Below, piece by piece: positions 1 through 7,821 of a DNA stretch of 64,000 nt; the first letter of the stretch is position 1, and each line of letters begins with the position of its first letter. Source of the DNA: Algirhabdus cladophorae. Lineage in GTDB: Bacteria; Pseudomonadota; Alphaproteobacteria; Rhodobacterales; Rhodobacteraceae. Below the pieces are notes generated by a model. That model saw nothing but the letters and a program-made list of their open reading frames with translations. It did not search any database and was not told the DNA's origin. The DNA lies in assembly GCF_044772865.1 (NCBI RefSeq), contig NZ_CP173029.1, forward strand, positions 2,356,001 to 2,420,000. Reading direction: 5' to 3'. The translations under genes were made by a program, and so were the position numbers.

Positions 1-498
1 AAAAGCCTGCGCAAACGCCTGTCGCAACGCCAGTTCGATGTGCGCGTTGATACCGCGTTTGACGCGGTGGTCAGTGCCTGCGCAGACCGGCACGAAACAT
101 GGATAAATACAGAACTTCAAAATCTTTACGGCGCCTTAGCAGAAGCAGGCCACGCGCACTGTATCGAAATTTGGCAAAAAAATCGCCTCATTGGCGGTGT
201 GTATGGCGTAGCCCTAAACGCAGCCTTTTTCGGGGAAAGTATGTTTTCGCGAGAAACCGACGCGTCAAAACTGGCCTTGGTTTACCTGATGGATCGTTTG
301 ATTGCGGGTGGATTTACCCTGTTTGACACGCAGTTCATTACCCCACATTTGGCCTCGTTGGGGGCATTTGAAGTCAGCAAACCAACATATGAACAACGCC
401 TGTCTCAGGCCTTGGCGCGACCTGCCGATTTCTACAAATTGACCGAGGCGCATCCGTCCCTTCAGGACGTTTTGCAGCGCAGCACCCAAACATCATAG
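1..498 (+). CDS. aat: Leucyl/phenylalanyl-tRNA--protein transferase, 5'-truncated by window edge
   Basis: Aat moves Leu or Phe from its tRNA to proteins with N-terminal Arg or Lys, marking them for ClpS/ClpAP degradation (N-degron pathway, cytoplasm). The reading frame is already open at base 1 and gives 165 residues before TAG. The visible part carries family signatures: LIGGVYGVALNAAFFGESMF near residues 65-84, then a GNAT-like core with FDTQF and HLASLGAFEVSK. Only the N-terminal part lies outside the window, so the gene looks intact. Its 3' end overlaps the convergent DUF2155 gene by 37 bases. The identification is firm; the true start is not visible. Confidence 0.93.
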   Translation, partial: KSLRKRLSQRQFDVRVDTAFDAVVSACADRHETWINTELQNLYGALAEAGHAHCIEIWQKNRLIGGVYGVALNAAFFGESMFSRETDASKLALVYLMDRLIAGGFTLFDTQFITPHLASLGAFEVSKPTYEQRLSQALARPADFYKLTEAHPSLQDVLQRSTQTS

Positions 499-821
499 CG
501 CGGGTGGTCCAACGCGTTCAGCGCAGGAGCACTTGCAACCATCCACCCTGCAAAATTCGGTTGCTGGGCACCAGCATCTTTGATGGTCAAAAACGCAAAA
601 GCATTACCCGATGGATTTCGGCGCGGATAGCGGCAGTCATTCATCGAAATCTCTAGACGGCCCCAGCGCAGGGTTTGACCCGCTGCAATTTCGATGTCTT
701 CAAGTTTGCCATCTGTTTTGCTGAGAACCCGCAGGACTGCAGCCGGAGCGGATGTGACTTGTTGGGCAGCAACCGGGCCGGCAGCCGTGATAAGCGCCAA
801 TCCGAGTGCGAGTACCCTCAT
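462..821 (-). CDS. DUF2155 domain secreted protein
   Basis: A 119-residue protein of a small alphaproteobacterial family of unknown function. Residues 1-19 form a typical Sec signal peptide ending GPVAA-QQ. The mature part has the family core: LEDIEIAAGQTLRWGRL, a CRYPR stretch and FAGWMVASAPALNALDHPRYDVWVLRC, with two cysteines that could form a disulfide in the periplasm. The start overlaps the stop of the upstream mlaD-like gene in an ATGA arrangement, so the two are probably translationally coupled. The 3' end runs 37 bases into convergent aat. Function is unknown; envelope location is inferred from the signal peptide and the mlaD neighbour. Confidence 0.85.
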   Translation of the reverse strand: MRVLALGLALITAAGPVAAQQVTSAPAAVLRVLSKTDGKLEDIEIAAGQTLRWGRLEISMNDCRYPRRNPSGNAFAFLTIKDAGAQQPNFAGWMVASAPALNALDHPRYDVWVLRCKTS

Positions 822-1264
822 TCCCCAGATCCAGAGACAAATTTCAAAAGAAGCGAAATAAGGCTGACCGCACCTTGCGTATCTTCGACTTCGGCGCCGG
901 GCTCAAAGTTAAACGGCGAGCCGCCTGGAACGATCTCGACAAAGTTTCCGCCCAGCAACCCTTCAGAGGAAATAACGATGGCACTATCATCGGGGATGTC
1001 GACTTTTTGGCTCAAAGTCACGGTTGTGTCCGCACGGAATGTTTGTGCGTTCAGGTCCATGTCCGTAACGGTGCCAACTTTGACGCCTGCAAGACGCACA
1101 TCGGACCCGACAGAAATGCCTTCTGCTGACCGAAAACTTGCCAAAAGGGTGTAACTGTCGCCTTGTCCCTGGATCCCAGCAAACTGTGCTGCATATGCCA
1201 GAAAGCCTACTGCAACGGCCAAAACACCCGCACCAACAATAACTTCTGTTGTGTTTTCAGCCAT
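818..1264 (-). CDS. mlaD: MlaD-family (MCE domain) lipid transport protein
   Basis: MlaD is the periplasmic, inner-membrane-anchored MCE-domain hexamer of the Mla phospholipid transport system. The 148-residue product has one N-terminal membrane helix (about residues 8-26) followed by an MCE domain (about 38-115) with the typical LLASFRSAEGISVGSDVRLAGVKVG opening split by short loops, and SSEGLLGGNFVEI. No mlaE, mlaF or mlaC gene is adjacent; in many alphaproteobacteria mlaD lies with NDUFA12 and DUF2155 as here, apart from the rest of the system. It overlaps the DUF2155 start by four bases. The family call is firm; membership in Mla rather than another MCE system is inferred. Confidence 0.88.
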   Translation of the reverse strand: MAENTTEVIVGAGVLAVAVGFLAYAAQFAGIQGQGDSYTLLASFRSAEGISVGSDVRLAGVKVGTVTDMDLNAQTFRADTTVTLSQKVDIPDDSAIVISSEGLLGGNFVEIVPGGSPFNFEPGAEVEDTQGAVSLISLLLKFVSGSGE

Positions 1265-1275
1265 GTAACCGACCC

Positions 1276-1659
1276 TTACTCAGGCGTCCAAGCTTCGTAG
1301 TCTTGGCGGGCAACAGGCTGAACCCGTCTTATCGACCCCGCAGGGGCGTAAGCCTGAGCCGATCCCGTTAAGTTTTCTTGATGCGGTTTTTCCCATGATT
1401 TATGGGCCAAAGGCGATTTCGTGGGTGGTTCGTCCCAAGTGTGGTGAAGCCAGCCGTGCCAATCGGGGCTGACCCGACTTGCCTCAGCTTCACCAGAAAA
1501 GATCACCCATCGGCGCTTTTCATCGCGTGTTTGGTAAAAAACGTTGCCTTGTTCATCTTCGCCAACCCGCACGCCCTTGCGCCAAGTATAAAGCTGTGTG
1601 TTCAAGGTCTGGCTATCCCACCAAGCCACGGCACGCTTCACAAAGTTCAGTACACCCAT
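1276..1659 (-). CDS. NADH:ubiquinone oxidoreductase accessory subunit NDUFA12 family
   Basis: A 127-residue homologue of the mitochondrial complex I accessory subunit NDUFA12 (B17.2), known as a supernumerary complex I subunit in alphaproteobacteria. Visible signatures are WWDSQTLNTQLYTWRKG near the N terminus, VGEDEQGNVFYQTRD, RRWVIFSGEAEASRVSPDWHGWLHH and DEPP. It probably acts at the cytoplasmic face of the membrane complex I arm. The nuo operon itself is not in this window. It is followed by mlaD after 11 bases and probably shares its transcript. An Rhodobacterales-like gene order supports the call. Confidence 0.92.
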   Translation of the reverse strand: MGVLNFVKRAVAWWDSQTLNTQLYTWRKGVRVGEDEQGNVFYQTRDEKRRWVIFSGEAEASRVSPDWHGWLHHTWDEPPTKSPLAHKSWEKPHQENLTGSAQAYAPAGSIRRVQPVARQDYEAWTPE

Positions 1660-1740
1660 TGGATCACCTTTTTTCCGTCCCGTTCGCTATGCCTTAGAAA
1701 CCGGCACGCGTCCAGAGACCTTTGGCCTACACAGCCAAGA

Positions 1741-3006
1741 TCAGCCTGCGCTTGCTGGTTCTTCAGCACGATCCCCGTGGATCATCAGCGGTGCTGCCTC
1801 AGATGTGACGGCTTCTTCGTTAACGACCACTTCGTTGACACTGTCCATTCCGGGCAAATCAAACATGGTGTCCAAAAGGATGTCTTCCATAATCGACCGC
1901 AACCCACGCGCCCCTGTTTTGCGTTCAATCGCACGTTTGGCTATGGCCGACAGGGCATCATCTGTGAAGGTCAGTTCGACCTCTTCCAGTTCAAACAGGC
2001 GCTGGTACTGTTTGACCAATGCGTTCTTGGGTTGGGTCAGGATTGTGATCAATGCCTCTTGGTCCAGATCAGTCAGGGTCGCGATAACAGGCAAACGCCC
2101 AACAAACTCGGGGATCAAGCCGAATTTCAGCAAATCTTCTGGTTCGAGCTTTTTGAATGCCTCGCCAACGCCCTCATCTGTGGGTTCGCGCACATCCGCG
2201 CCAAAGCCCATGGCCGTACCCTTGCCACGTTGAGAGATAATTTTGTCGAGGCCTGCAAAAGCACCGCCCACGATGAACAGAATGTTCGTTGTGTCCACTT
2301 GCAGGAATTCCTGCTGCGGATGTTTGCGCCCACCCTGGGGTGGAACGCTGGCAACGGTGCCCTCCATGATCTTGAGCAATGCTTGCTGAACACCTTCGCC
2401 TGATACGTCGCGGGTGATAGATGGATTGTCCGACTTGCGGGTAATCTTGTCGACTTCGTCGATGTAGACGATGCCACGTTGCGCGCGTTCAACATTGTAT
2501 TCGGACGCCTGCAGCAGCTTCAGGATGATGTTTTCCACATCCTCGCCCACATAGCCTGCTTCGGTCAGGGTTGTGGCATCCGCCATTGTAAACGGCACAT
2601 CCAAAATGCGCGCCAGCGTTTGCGCAAGCAATGTCTTACCACAGCCCGTGGGGCCGATGAGCATAATGTTGGATTTCGCCAGCTCGATCTCGCCGGATTT
2701 GCTGGCGTGGTTCAAGCGTTTGTAGTGGTTGTGCACAGCCACGGACAAAACCCGCTTTGCATGAGCTTGGCCGATGACATAGTCGTCCAACACTTCGCAA
2801 ATTTCCAACGGTGTTGGGACGCCATCCGTAGATTTCAGGCCCGCCGTTTTCGTTTCTTCACGAATGATATCCATACACAGCTCAACGCATTCATCACAAA
2901 TGAACACGGTTGGGCCTGCAATCAGCTTACGAACCTCATGCTGGCTTTTGCCACAAAAGCTGCAGTAGAGGGTGTTTTTGCCGTCGCCGCCCGAAGAGTT
3001 TGCCAT
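1741..3006 (-). CDS. clpX: ATP-dependent Clp protease ATP-binding subunit ClpX
   Basis: ClpX is the AAA+ unfoldase that feeds substrates into the ClpP peptidase. The 421-residue protein is full length. The N-terminal zinc-binding domain has C15, C18, C37 and C40. The AAA+ module has Walker A GPTGCGKT at 118-125, the GYVG pore loop, Walker B with IDEVDK, and the RKH-type loop GRKHP. The C-terminal small domain contains the KTGARGLRSIME sensor-2 region. It lies downstream of clpP on the same strand, about 165 bases away, the usual order. The intergenic space is AT-rich and carries an inverted repeat, so clpX may have its own promoter as well as read-through from clpP. Confidence 0.98.
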   Translation of the reverse strand: MANSSGGDGKNTLYCSFCGKSQHEVRKLIAGPTVFICDECVELCMDIIREETKTAGLKSTDGVPTPLEICEVLDDYVIGQAHAKRVLSVAVHNHYKRLNHASKSGEIELAKSNIMLIGPTGCGKTLLAQTLARILDVPFTMADATTLTEAGYVGEDVENIILKLLQASEYNVERAQRGIVYIDEVDKITRKSDNPSITRDVSGEGVQQALLKIMEGTVASVPPQGGRKHPQQEFLQVDTTNILFIVGGAFAGLDKIISQRGKGTAMGFGADVREPTDEGVGEAFKKLEPEDLLKFGLIPEFVGRLPVIATLTDLDQEALITILTQPKNALVKQYQRLFELEEVELTFTDDALSAIAKRAIERKTGARGLRSIMEDILLDTMFDLPGMDSVNEVVVNEEAVTSEAAPLMIHGDRAEEPASAG

Positions 3007-3130
3007 TTTGTACTATCCTTTGGGCCGCAACCCATTGTCTAAATGCCGATAGGACCGACCCAGATCCTGTGTATTGATCATTAGCTTAGGCCAGCCCTTA
3101 CCGGTCTACAATGTAAAATAAACACAAACA

Positions 3131-3158
3131 TTTCGACAAAATGTTAACGATGTCGAAA
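3131..3158. repeat. Inverted repeat in the clpP-clpX intergenic region
   Basis: Arms TTTCGAC (3131-3137) and GTCGAAA (3152-3158) are perfect complements separated by 14 bases that contain GTTAAC. The region is AT-rich and lies between the clpP stop and the clpX start. It could be a weak terminator/attenuator after clpP or an operator for a clpX promoter; the sequence alone does not decide. Confidence 0.4.
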
Positions 3159-3172
3159 TATTTTTAAGGCGC

Positions 3173-3799
3173 CTATTTGTCATCATCGCCTTTCGAGCGG
3201 TTCTCGACGATTTCATCAATCAAACCCCAGTCTTTCGCTTCTTCCGGAGACATAAAGTTGTCCCGTTCCAACGCAGATTCGACAGCCTTAAGCTTTTGAC
3301 CTGTGTGCTTGACGTAAATCTCGTTCAAACGGGTCTTCAACTTTTGGGTTTCTTGCGCATGGATCATAATGTCCGTGGCCTGCCCCTGATACCCGCCAGA
3401 AGGCTGGTGCACCATTACACGGCTATTTGGCAGCGAAAACCGCATGCCCTTTTCACCGGCAGTCAGCAACAACGACCCCATCGAGGCCGCCTGACCAATC
3501 ACCAAAGTGCTGACTTTGGGTTTGATGTATTGCATCGTATCGTAGATCGACAGGCCTGAGGTCACAACGCCGCCGGGGCTGTTGATATACATGCTGATCT
3601 CTTTGGAAGGGTTTTCCGCTTCAAGGTGCAGCAGCTGTGCGACTACCAATTGGCTCATCCCATCGTGGACCGGACCATTTAAAAAAATGATCCGCTCTTT
3701 GAGGAGGCGGGAAAAAATATCATATGCCCGTTCACCGCGGCTGGTTTGTTCAACCACCATCGGAACAAGGTTCATATAGGTTTCTACTGGATCGTTCAT
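3173..3799 (-). CDS. clpP: ATP-dependent Clp protease proteolytic subunit ClpP
   Basis: ClpP forms the tetradecameric serine peptidase chamber that works with ClpX or ClpA. The 208-residue product has the full catalytic triad: S106 in GQAASMG, H131 in VMVHQPSGG and D180 in ERDNFMS. The N-terminal VPMVVEQTSRGERAYDIFSRL segment is typical of self-processed bacterial ClpP. Its length is normal for the family. It precedes clpX on the same strand. A clean ATG start follows a purine-rich stretch (minus strand AGGCAGGACATC). No missing key residues. Confidence 0.98.
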   Translation of the reverse strand: MNDPVETYMNLVPMVVEQTSRGERAYDIFSRLLKERIIFLNGPVHDGMSQLVVAQLLHLEAENPSKEISMYINSPGGVVTSGLSIYDTMQYIKPKVSTLVIGQAASMGSLLLTAGEKGMRFSLPNSRVMVHQPSGGYQGQATDIMIHAQETQKLKTRLNEIYVKHTGQKLKAVESALERDNFMSPEEAKDWGLIDEIVENRSKGDDDK

Positions 3800-3958
3800 G
3801 ATGTCCTGCCTCTATTCGTTGCGCCTCAAGGGTAAGGTGCAAATGCTAATGGAATGTTAGTCTCGCGCATTGGGACCTTCAAGGGCACGCACGCAATTAA
3901 AACGGCCGTGGTGTCACATGCCTTGAAACCCCTAACGGCGGGTATATTTGCGTCACTC

Positions 3959-5155
3959 ATGACCTTTGACCATTTCCCGCCCTCACGCGCCGCCGGGCTT
4001 GACCGGCTCAAAGCCTTTGTCCCTCACGCTGGCGGCGATTATGCCAGCGGGCGCAATTACGATATCTCAGCTGTAGACAGCGTCTGCGTATCAGGATTGT
4101 CGCCTTACGTGCGGCATCGCCTTTTGCGTGAAACAGAGGTCTTGCAGGCGGTTTTGAACCGGTTTTCACCGTCGACCGCACAAAAATTTATTCAAGAAGT
4201 CCTGTGGCGGACCTATTGGAAGGGCTGGCTGGAACTGCGTCCCAGCATTTGGGGCGATTATACCTATGCGCTCGACGACCAATGGAACGCCCTGCAAACC
4301 CAATCAGGACTGCGTCATAATTGGGAAGCCGCTTGCCTTGGTCAAACCGGGATTGATTGCTTTGACCACTGGGCAAATCAGCTGATTGATACCGGGTATA
4401 TGCATAATCATGCGCGCATGTGGTTTGCCTCGATTTGGGTATTTACCCTAGAATTACCTTGGGAGCTGGGAGCGGATTTCTTTTTGAGGCACTTGCTCGA
4501 CGGCGATCCGGCCAGCAATACCTTAAGCTGGCGTTGGGTTGCGGGTGCTCAGACTGTCGGCAAAACCTATCTTGCGCGCCCGGATAATATCGCAAAATAC
4601 ACAGGTGGTCGCTTCCGTCCGCAAGGTTTGGCTACTTATGCGCGCCCTGTTGAGGCACCCGAAAAGCCCCCTGTGACGCCTTTGATCCCAAGCGATTGGA
4701 TCGACAAATCCCTCAAAACAGGAATGCTGATCACTGACGAGGACATGCATCCAAACTTTGTCCTATCCGGCCTTCCCAAAGGCTGCGCCAGTCTGATGTT
4801 GGACACCAGTGCGGCGCGGTCCCCCCTCATGGTCTGTGATCGGGTCACACAATTTACCAGCCTTAGCTTGAACGATGCCAATGAACGCCTCACCGGTGGC
4901 GCAAGCAGCACGGTCCACACGGCCCAGCAGATCGTAGACTGGGCGCGCAAGGAGGGGCTGGAACAGGTGGCTACCGCATGGGCGCCCGTAGGTCCTACGG
5001 CCACACAACTGAGCAAGGCAAAAACCTTGCTCGCAGATCAGGGCATCCGTTTGGTGCAAATCAGATCCGATTTTGACAGTCTAGCGTGGCCCTATGCAAC
5101 AGCTGGATTTTTCAAATTCAAAGACAAAATTCCGATGATCCTCAACTCTTTGTAA
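3959..5155 (+). CDS. Photolyase/cryptochrome-like FAD-binding protein with C-terminal alpha/beta domain
   Basis: The first ~245 of 398 residues match the helical FAD-binding domain of photolyases: LSPYVRHRLL, FIQEVLWRTYWKGWLE, GYMHNHARMWFASIW, HLLDGDPASNTLSWRWVAG and GKTYLARPDNI. In canonical photolyases an alpha/beta antenna domain comes first and the FAD domain second. Here the FAD domain starts about 20 residues from the N terminus, and the last ~125 residues look like an alpha/beta Rossmann-type domain ending in WPYATAGFFKFKDKIP. I chose ATG 3959 because homologous sequence begins just after it; the frame stays open upstream to 3854. Light-driven DNA repair or signalling is likely, but substrate and activity cannot be read from sequence. 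Single gene, no partner visible. Confidence 0.82.
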   Translation: MTFDHFPPSRAAGLDRLKAFVPHAGGDYASGRNYDISAVDSVCVSGLSPYVRHRLLRETEVLQAVLNRFSPSTAQKFIQEVLWRTYWKGWLELRPSIWGDYTYALDDQWNALQTQSGLRHNWEAACLGQTGIDCFDHWANQLIDTGYMHNHARMWFASIWVFTLELPWELGADFFLRHLLDGDPASNTLSWRWVAGAQTVGKTYLARPDNIAKYTGGRFRPQGLATYARPVEAPEKPPVTPLIPSDWIDKSLKTGMLITDEDMHPNFVLSGLPKGCASLMLDTSAARSPLMVCDRVTQFTSLSLNDANERLTGGASSTVHTAQQIVDWARKEGLEQVATAWAPVGPTATQLSKAKTLLADQGIRLVQIRSDFDSLAWPYATAGFFKFKDKIPMILNSL

Positions 5156-5264
5156 ACGGGCCACACCAGCCCAAAATCAGATGTTAACGATTGCCCAATG
5201 TGCCGCGCTATGCGACCTCTAAAGCCATAGCTTTTAACATCATTCGCAGACAGAGGGTATTCGG

Positions 5265-6521
5265 ATGGCTACTTTTAAATGGAACAATGGAAACCAAGCC
5301 TTTTATCGCTACAACCGGTTAGATCGCTTTGATTTTGAAGAAGGCGTAGAAACCACAACAAGTATAAGCGCCACTTATAACGAAGACCTATTGGGACCAT
5401 ACGACCCGACCCGCGACGCATATTCTGTCAAAATCACTTTTAGAGACGCCGAACTCTATACAATCGAAGAAGGTAGCGACGCAGGCGATGAGCGGTTTAT
5501 CGATGGTGAAATCACCAGTTTCAGATTTTTCGATGATGAAGGCACCGAAATTTTAAAAATCTCGGGTCTGTCCTTGTCTCTGCCAGCTGTCGAAAGCATG
5601 GCGAGCCAAGAAAACTACTATGACATTTGGACCTATACCGCAGGTGGTGGCCACAGCTTTATCGGGTCCAACGACGCCTCGGGTGCAGAGGATGATTACG
5701 ACGGCGATAGCATTCAAACCGGTGTTGGCAACGACACAGTTGATGCCCGCGGCGGCGATGATTGGATTGGCGATTACGGTGGCACCGATACCTATGATGG
5801 CGGCGCAGGTTTCGACACGCTGAGCTATCAAGACTGGTTCTATAACCCTGCAGGCATCATCAGCGGCATCAACGCTAATCTGTCCACCGGTACTGTCGTT
5901 GGGCCGGACGGCCTTACTGATACTGTCAGCAAAATCGAAAGTGTACGCGGTACGTTTTTGGACGACATCATCAAAGGCGACAGCAAAGACAACACGTTGA
6001 TCGGCCTGCAGGGGCGCGATATCCTAGATGGGCGCGGCGGCTTTGACACTGTCGACTACCGCAAAGACGTCGATCAGGGTGGCTTGGACGGTGTGCAAGT
6101 ACACTTGGCAAATGGCGTCGCGCGAGATGGCTTTGGTCAGGTCGACAAACTGCGCAAAATCGAAGGCGCCAGCGGCACTTATACCAACGATCATTTCACC
6201 GGCGACGATAACAACAACTATTTCCGTGGCCGAGATGGGGACGATATTTTTAACGCAGGACGTGGCGACGACTATTTGCGTGGTGATGAAGGTGCTGATC
6301 TGTTCAAGTTCAAGACCAACAACTACGGCGACGATATCATCCAAGATTTTGACAAGTCCGAAGGGGACCGGATCGATATCGACAAAGCCACAAGCTATGG
6401 CGACTTGACGATCACCCAAGACGGAACCTCGGCCATCGTCGAATTTGGCACCAACCGTCTGGAACTCTATGACGTCAACGCAAGCGACCTGACAGCAGAT
6501 GTGTTTGGCTTCGTGATCTAG
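5265..6521 (+). CDS. RTX-type calcium-binding protein
   Basis: A 418-residue acidic protein. The first ~135 residues form an unrecognised domain rich in beta-type sequence; from about residue 150 onward come scattered glycine/aspartate RTX nonapeptides (for example GGDDWIGD, GGAGFDTL, GRGGFDTV, GRDGDDIF, GRGDDYLRGDEGADLF). There is no N-terminal signal peptide, fitting type I secretion via a C-terminal signal. The C terminus (ITQDGTSAIVEFG, LELYDVNASDLTADVF) resembles the usual tail of roseobacter RTX proteins. No hlyB/hlyD/tolC-type genes are nearby. The gene ends at a strong terminator. The role (surface protein, enzyme carrier or adhesin) is unknown. Confidence 0.85.
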   Translation: MATFKWNNGNQAFYRYNRLDRFDFEEGVETTTSISATYNEDLLGPYDPTRDAYSVKITFRDAELYTIEEGSDAGDERFIDGEITSFRFFDDEGTEILKISGLSLSLPAVESMASQENYYDIWTYTAGGGHSFIGSNDASGAEDDYDGDSIQTGVGNDTVDARGGDDWIGDYGGTDTYDGGAGFDTLSYQDWFYNPAGIISGINANLSTGTVVGPDGLTDTVSKIESVRGTFLDDIIKGDSKDNTLIGLQGRDILDGRGGFDTVDYRKDVDQGGLDGVQVHLANGVARDGFGQVDKLRKIEGASGTYTNDHFTGDDNNNYFRGRDGDDIFNAGRGDDYLRGDEGADLFKFKTNNYGDDIIQDFDKSEGDRIDIDKATSYGDLTITQDGTSAIVEFGTNRLELYDVNASDLTADVFGFVI

Positions 6522-6547
6522 GATCAGATACCTGCCTGAAACCGATG

Positions 6548-6575
6548 AAAAAGGCCCCATTGCGGGGCCTTTTTT
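6548..6575 (+). terminator. Rho-independent terminator after RTX gene
   Basis: Stem AGGCCCC (6552-6558) pairs with GGGGCCT (6564-6570) around a five-base loop and is followed by a run of T residues to 6575; A residues before the stem mirror the T run. It lies 27 bases after the RTX stop codon and separates that gene from the following one. Confidence 0.9.
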
Positions 6576-6695
6576 AACAGGTTGATGGAATTGATGTGCT
6601 GAGACGACTTGTGGATTTGCTTTGTCGTACGGCAGGTTTATAAGAAAATCAAAGCAGTAGACCCCACGCATCACCTTCATAAAGGACGCGCGCCC

Positions 6696-7691
6696 TTGGC
6701 CTCATCGCCCGCAAAGCCCAACATTTTGATCGTCGGCCAAGCCGGTCGCCTGCAATACGAAGCGATCTTATTCGCAGCAACTCTGGCCCAAAACAGTCCT
6801 GATTTCGCAAAGGCGCTGTATGTCGCGGTGCCGCAAGCAGGGCCATTGTGGCAAGGTGACCCAACGATCAAATCACAGGATTGTCTGGATTTGCTGGCGC
6901 ATCTTGGCGCCACGGTGGTCCCATTTGAAAACCAGCACTTTGGACAATCCTATCCATACGGCAACAAAATAGAGGCGCTCAAGATCCTGCCCGAAAAAGA
7001 GCCGTTCGTGTTCTTTGACACCGACACCCTTGTGACCGGTGATCTCGCCACAGTGCCATTTGATTACGGCGTGCCCAGCGCCTCGTTGCGCCGCACAGGC
7101 ACGTGGCCGCAGTTGGAACTTTACGGGCCGGGCTACGGCGAGATCTGGAAATCCCTCTACGATAAATTTGGTTTGGATTTCGAAAGCTCACTGGACCTGA
7201 GCGCGCCTGATGAATATTGGCGTCGCTACCTCTATTTTAACGCGGGCTATTTTTACTACCGCTGCCCCAAGGTGTTTGGCGAACGGTTTTTGGACTACGC
7301 CCTTTCGATCCGCGACGATCCACCGGCCCAGCTGGTTTGCCAGGAAATGAACCCTTGGCTGGACCAAGTGGCGCTGCCTCTTGTCATTCACAGCCTTGGC
7401 GGCCAACGCGATGCCCTGCCCTCAGGGCTATTGGACGGGGATATCACCTGTCATTATCGCATTTTGCCACTGCTCTACGCCCGCGAAGCCGATCATGTGG
7501 TCCAAACCTTGGAAACCGTCACCGCGCCGAACAAAATCAAGAAAGTCCTCAAACAATATGAACCCATCTTGCGGATGATCTATCAAGGGCGCGGACATAA
7601 AGTCCGGGCGATGTTTGATCGCGAAAACCTACCGCGCAAAGAACAAGCGATCCGCAACCGGATCAAAAAAGAGGGCTTTTGGATGCGCTAG
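6696..7691 (+). CDS. Putative glycosyltransferase (GT-A fold, DxD motif)
   Basis: A 331-residue protein I do not recognise by name. The pattern FVFFDTDTLVTGDL at about residues 104-117 contains a DTD that resembles the metal/nucleotide-sugar binding DxD motif of GT-A glycosyltransferases such as GT8. The N terminus KPNILIVGQAGRLQYEAILFA and a later YLYFNAGYFYYR (new-sugar-acceptor-type stretch FNAG) fit that fold. The frame is open from TTG 6609, but TTG 6696 has an AAAGGA Shine-Dalgarno sequence nine bases upstream and matches where conserved sequence starts, so I prefer it. The C terminus is very basic. Neighbours (RTX upstream, sulfhydrylase downstream) do not clarify its substrate. Confidence 0.6.
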   Translation: MASSPAKPNILIVGQAGRLQYEAILFAATLAQNSPDFAKALYVAVPQAGPLWQGDPTIKSQDCLDLLAHLGATVVPFENQHFGQSYPYGNKIEALKILPEKEPFVFFDTDTLVTGDLATVPFDYGVPSASLRRTGTWPQLELYGPGYGEIWKSLYDKFGLDFESSLDLSAPDEYWRRYLYFNAGYFYYRCPKVFGERFLDYALSIRDDPPAQLVCQEMNPWLDQVALPLVIHSLGGQRDALPSGLLDGDITCHYRILPLLYAREADHVVQTLETVTAPNKIKKVLKQYEPILRMIYQGRGHKVRAMFDRENLPRKEQAIRNRIKKEGFWMR

Positions 7692-7821
7692 ACGCAAGAA
7701 ACCACGTCTTCGTTCCACAAACATAGATCAATCCAGAACAGCTGCCTTCGATTGCGTATCTCGTGGCGAATCCCATGTCTTTGGCCTAGATTGCGCCCAA
7801 CATAGATCTAGGAGAGAATTG

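Noticed and set aside
1402..2403. Plus-strand open frame of 333 codons opposite clpX and NDUFA12
   Set aside because: It crosses two well-supported minus-strand genes and shows no family signature.
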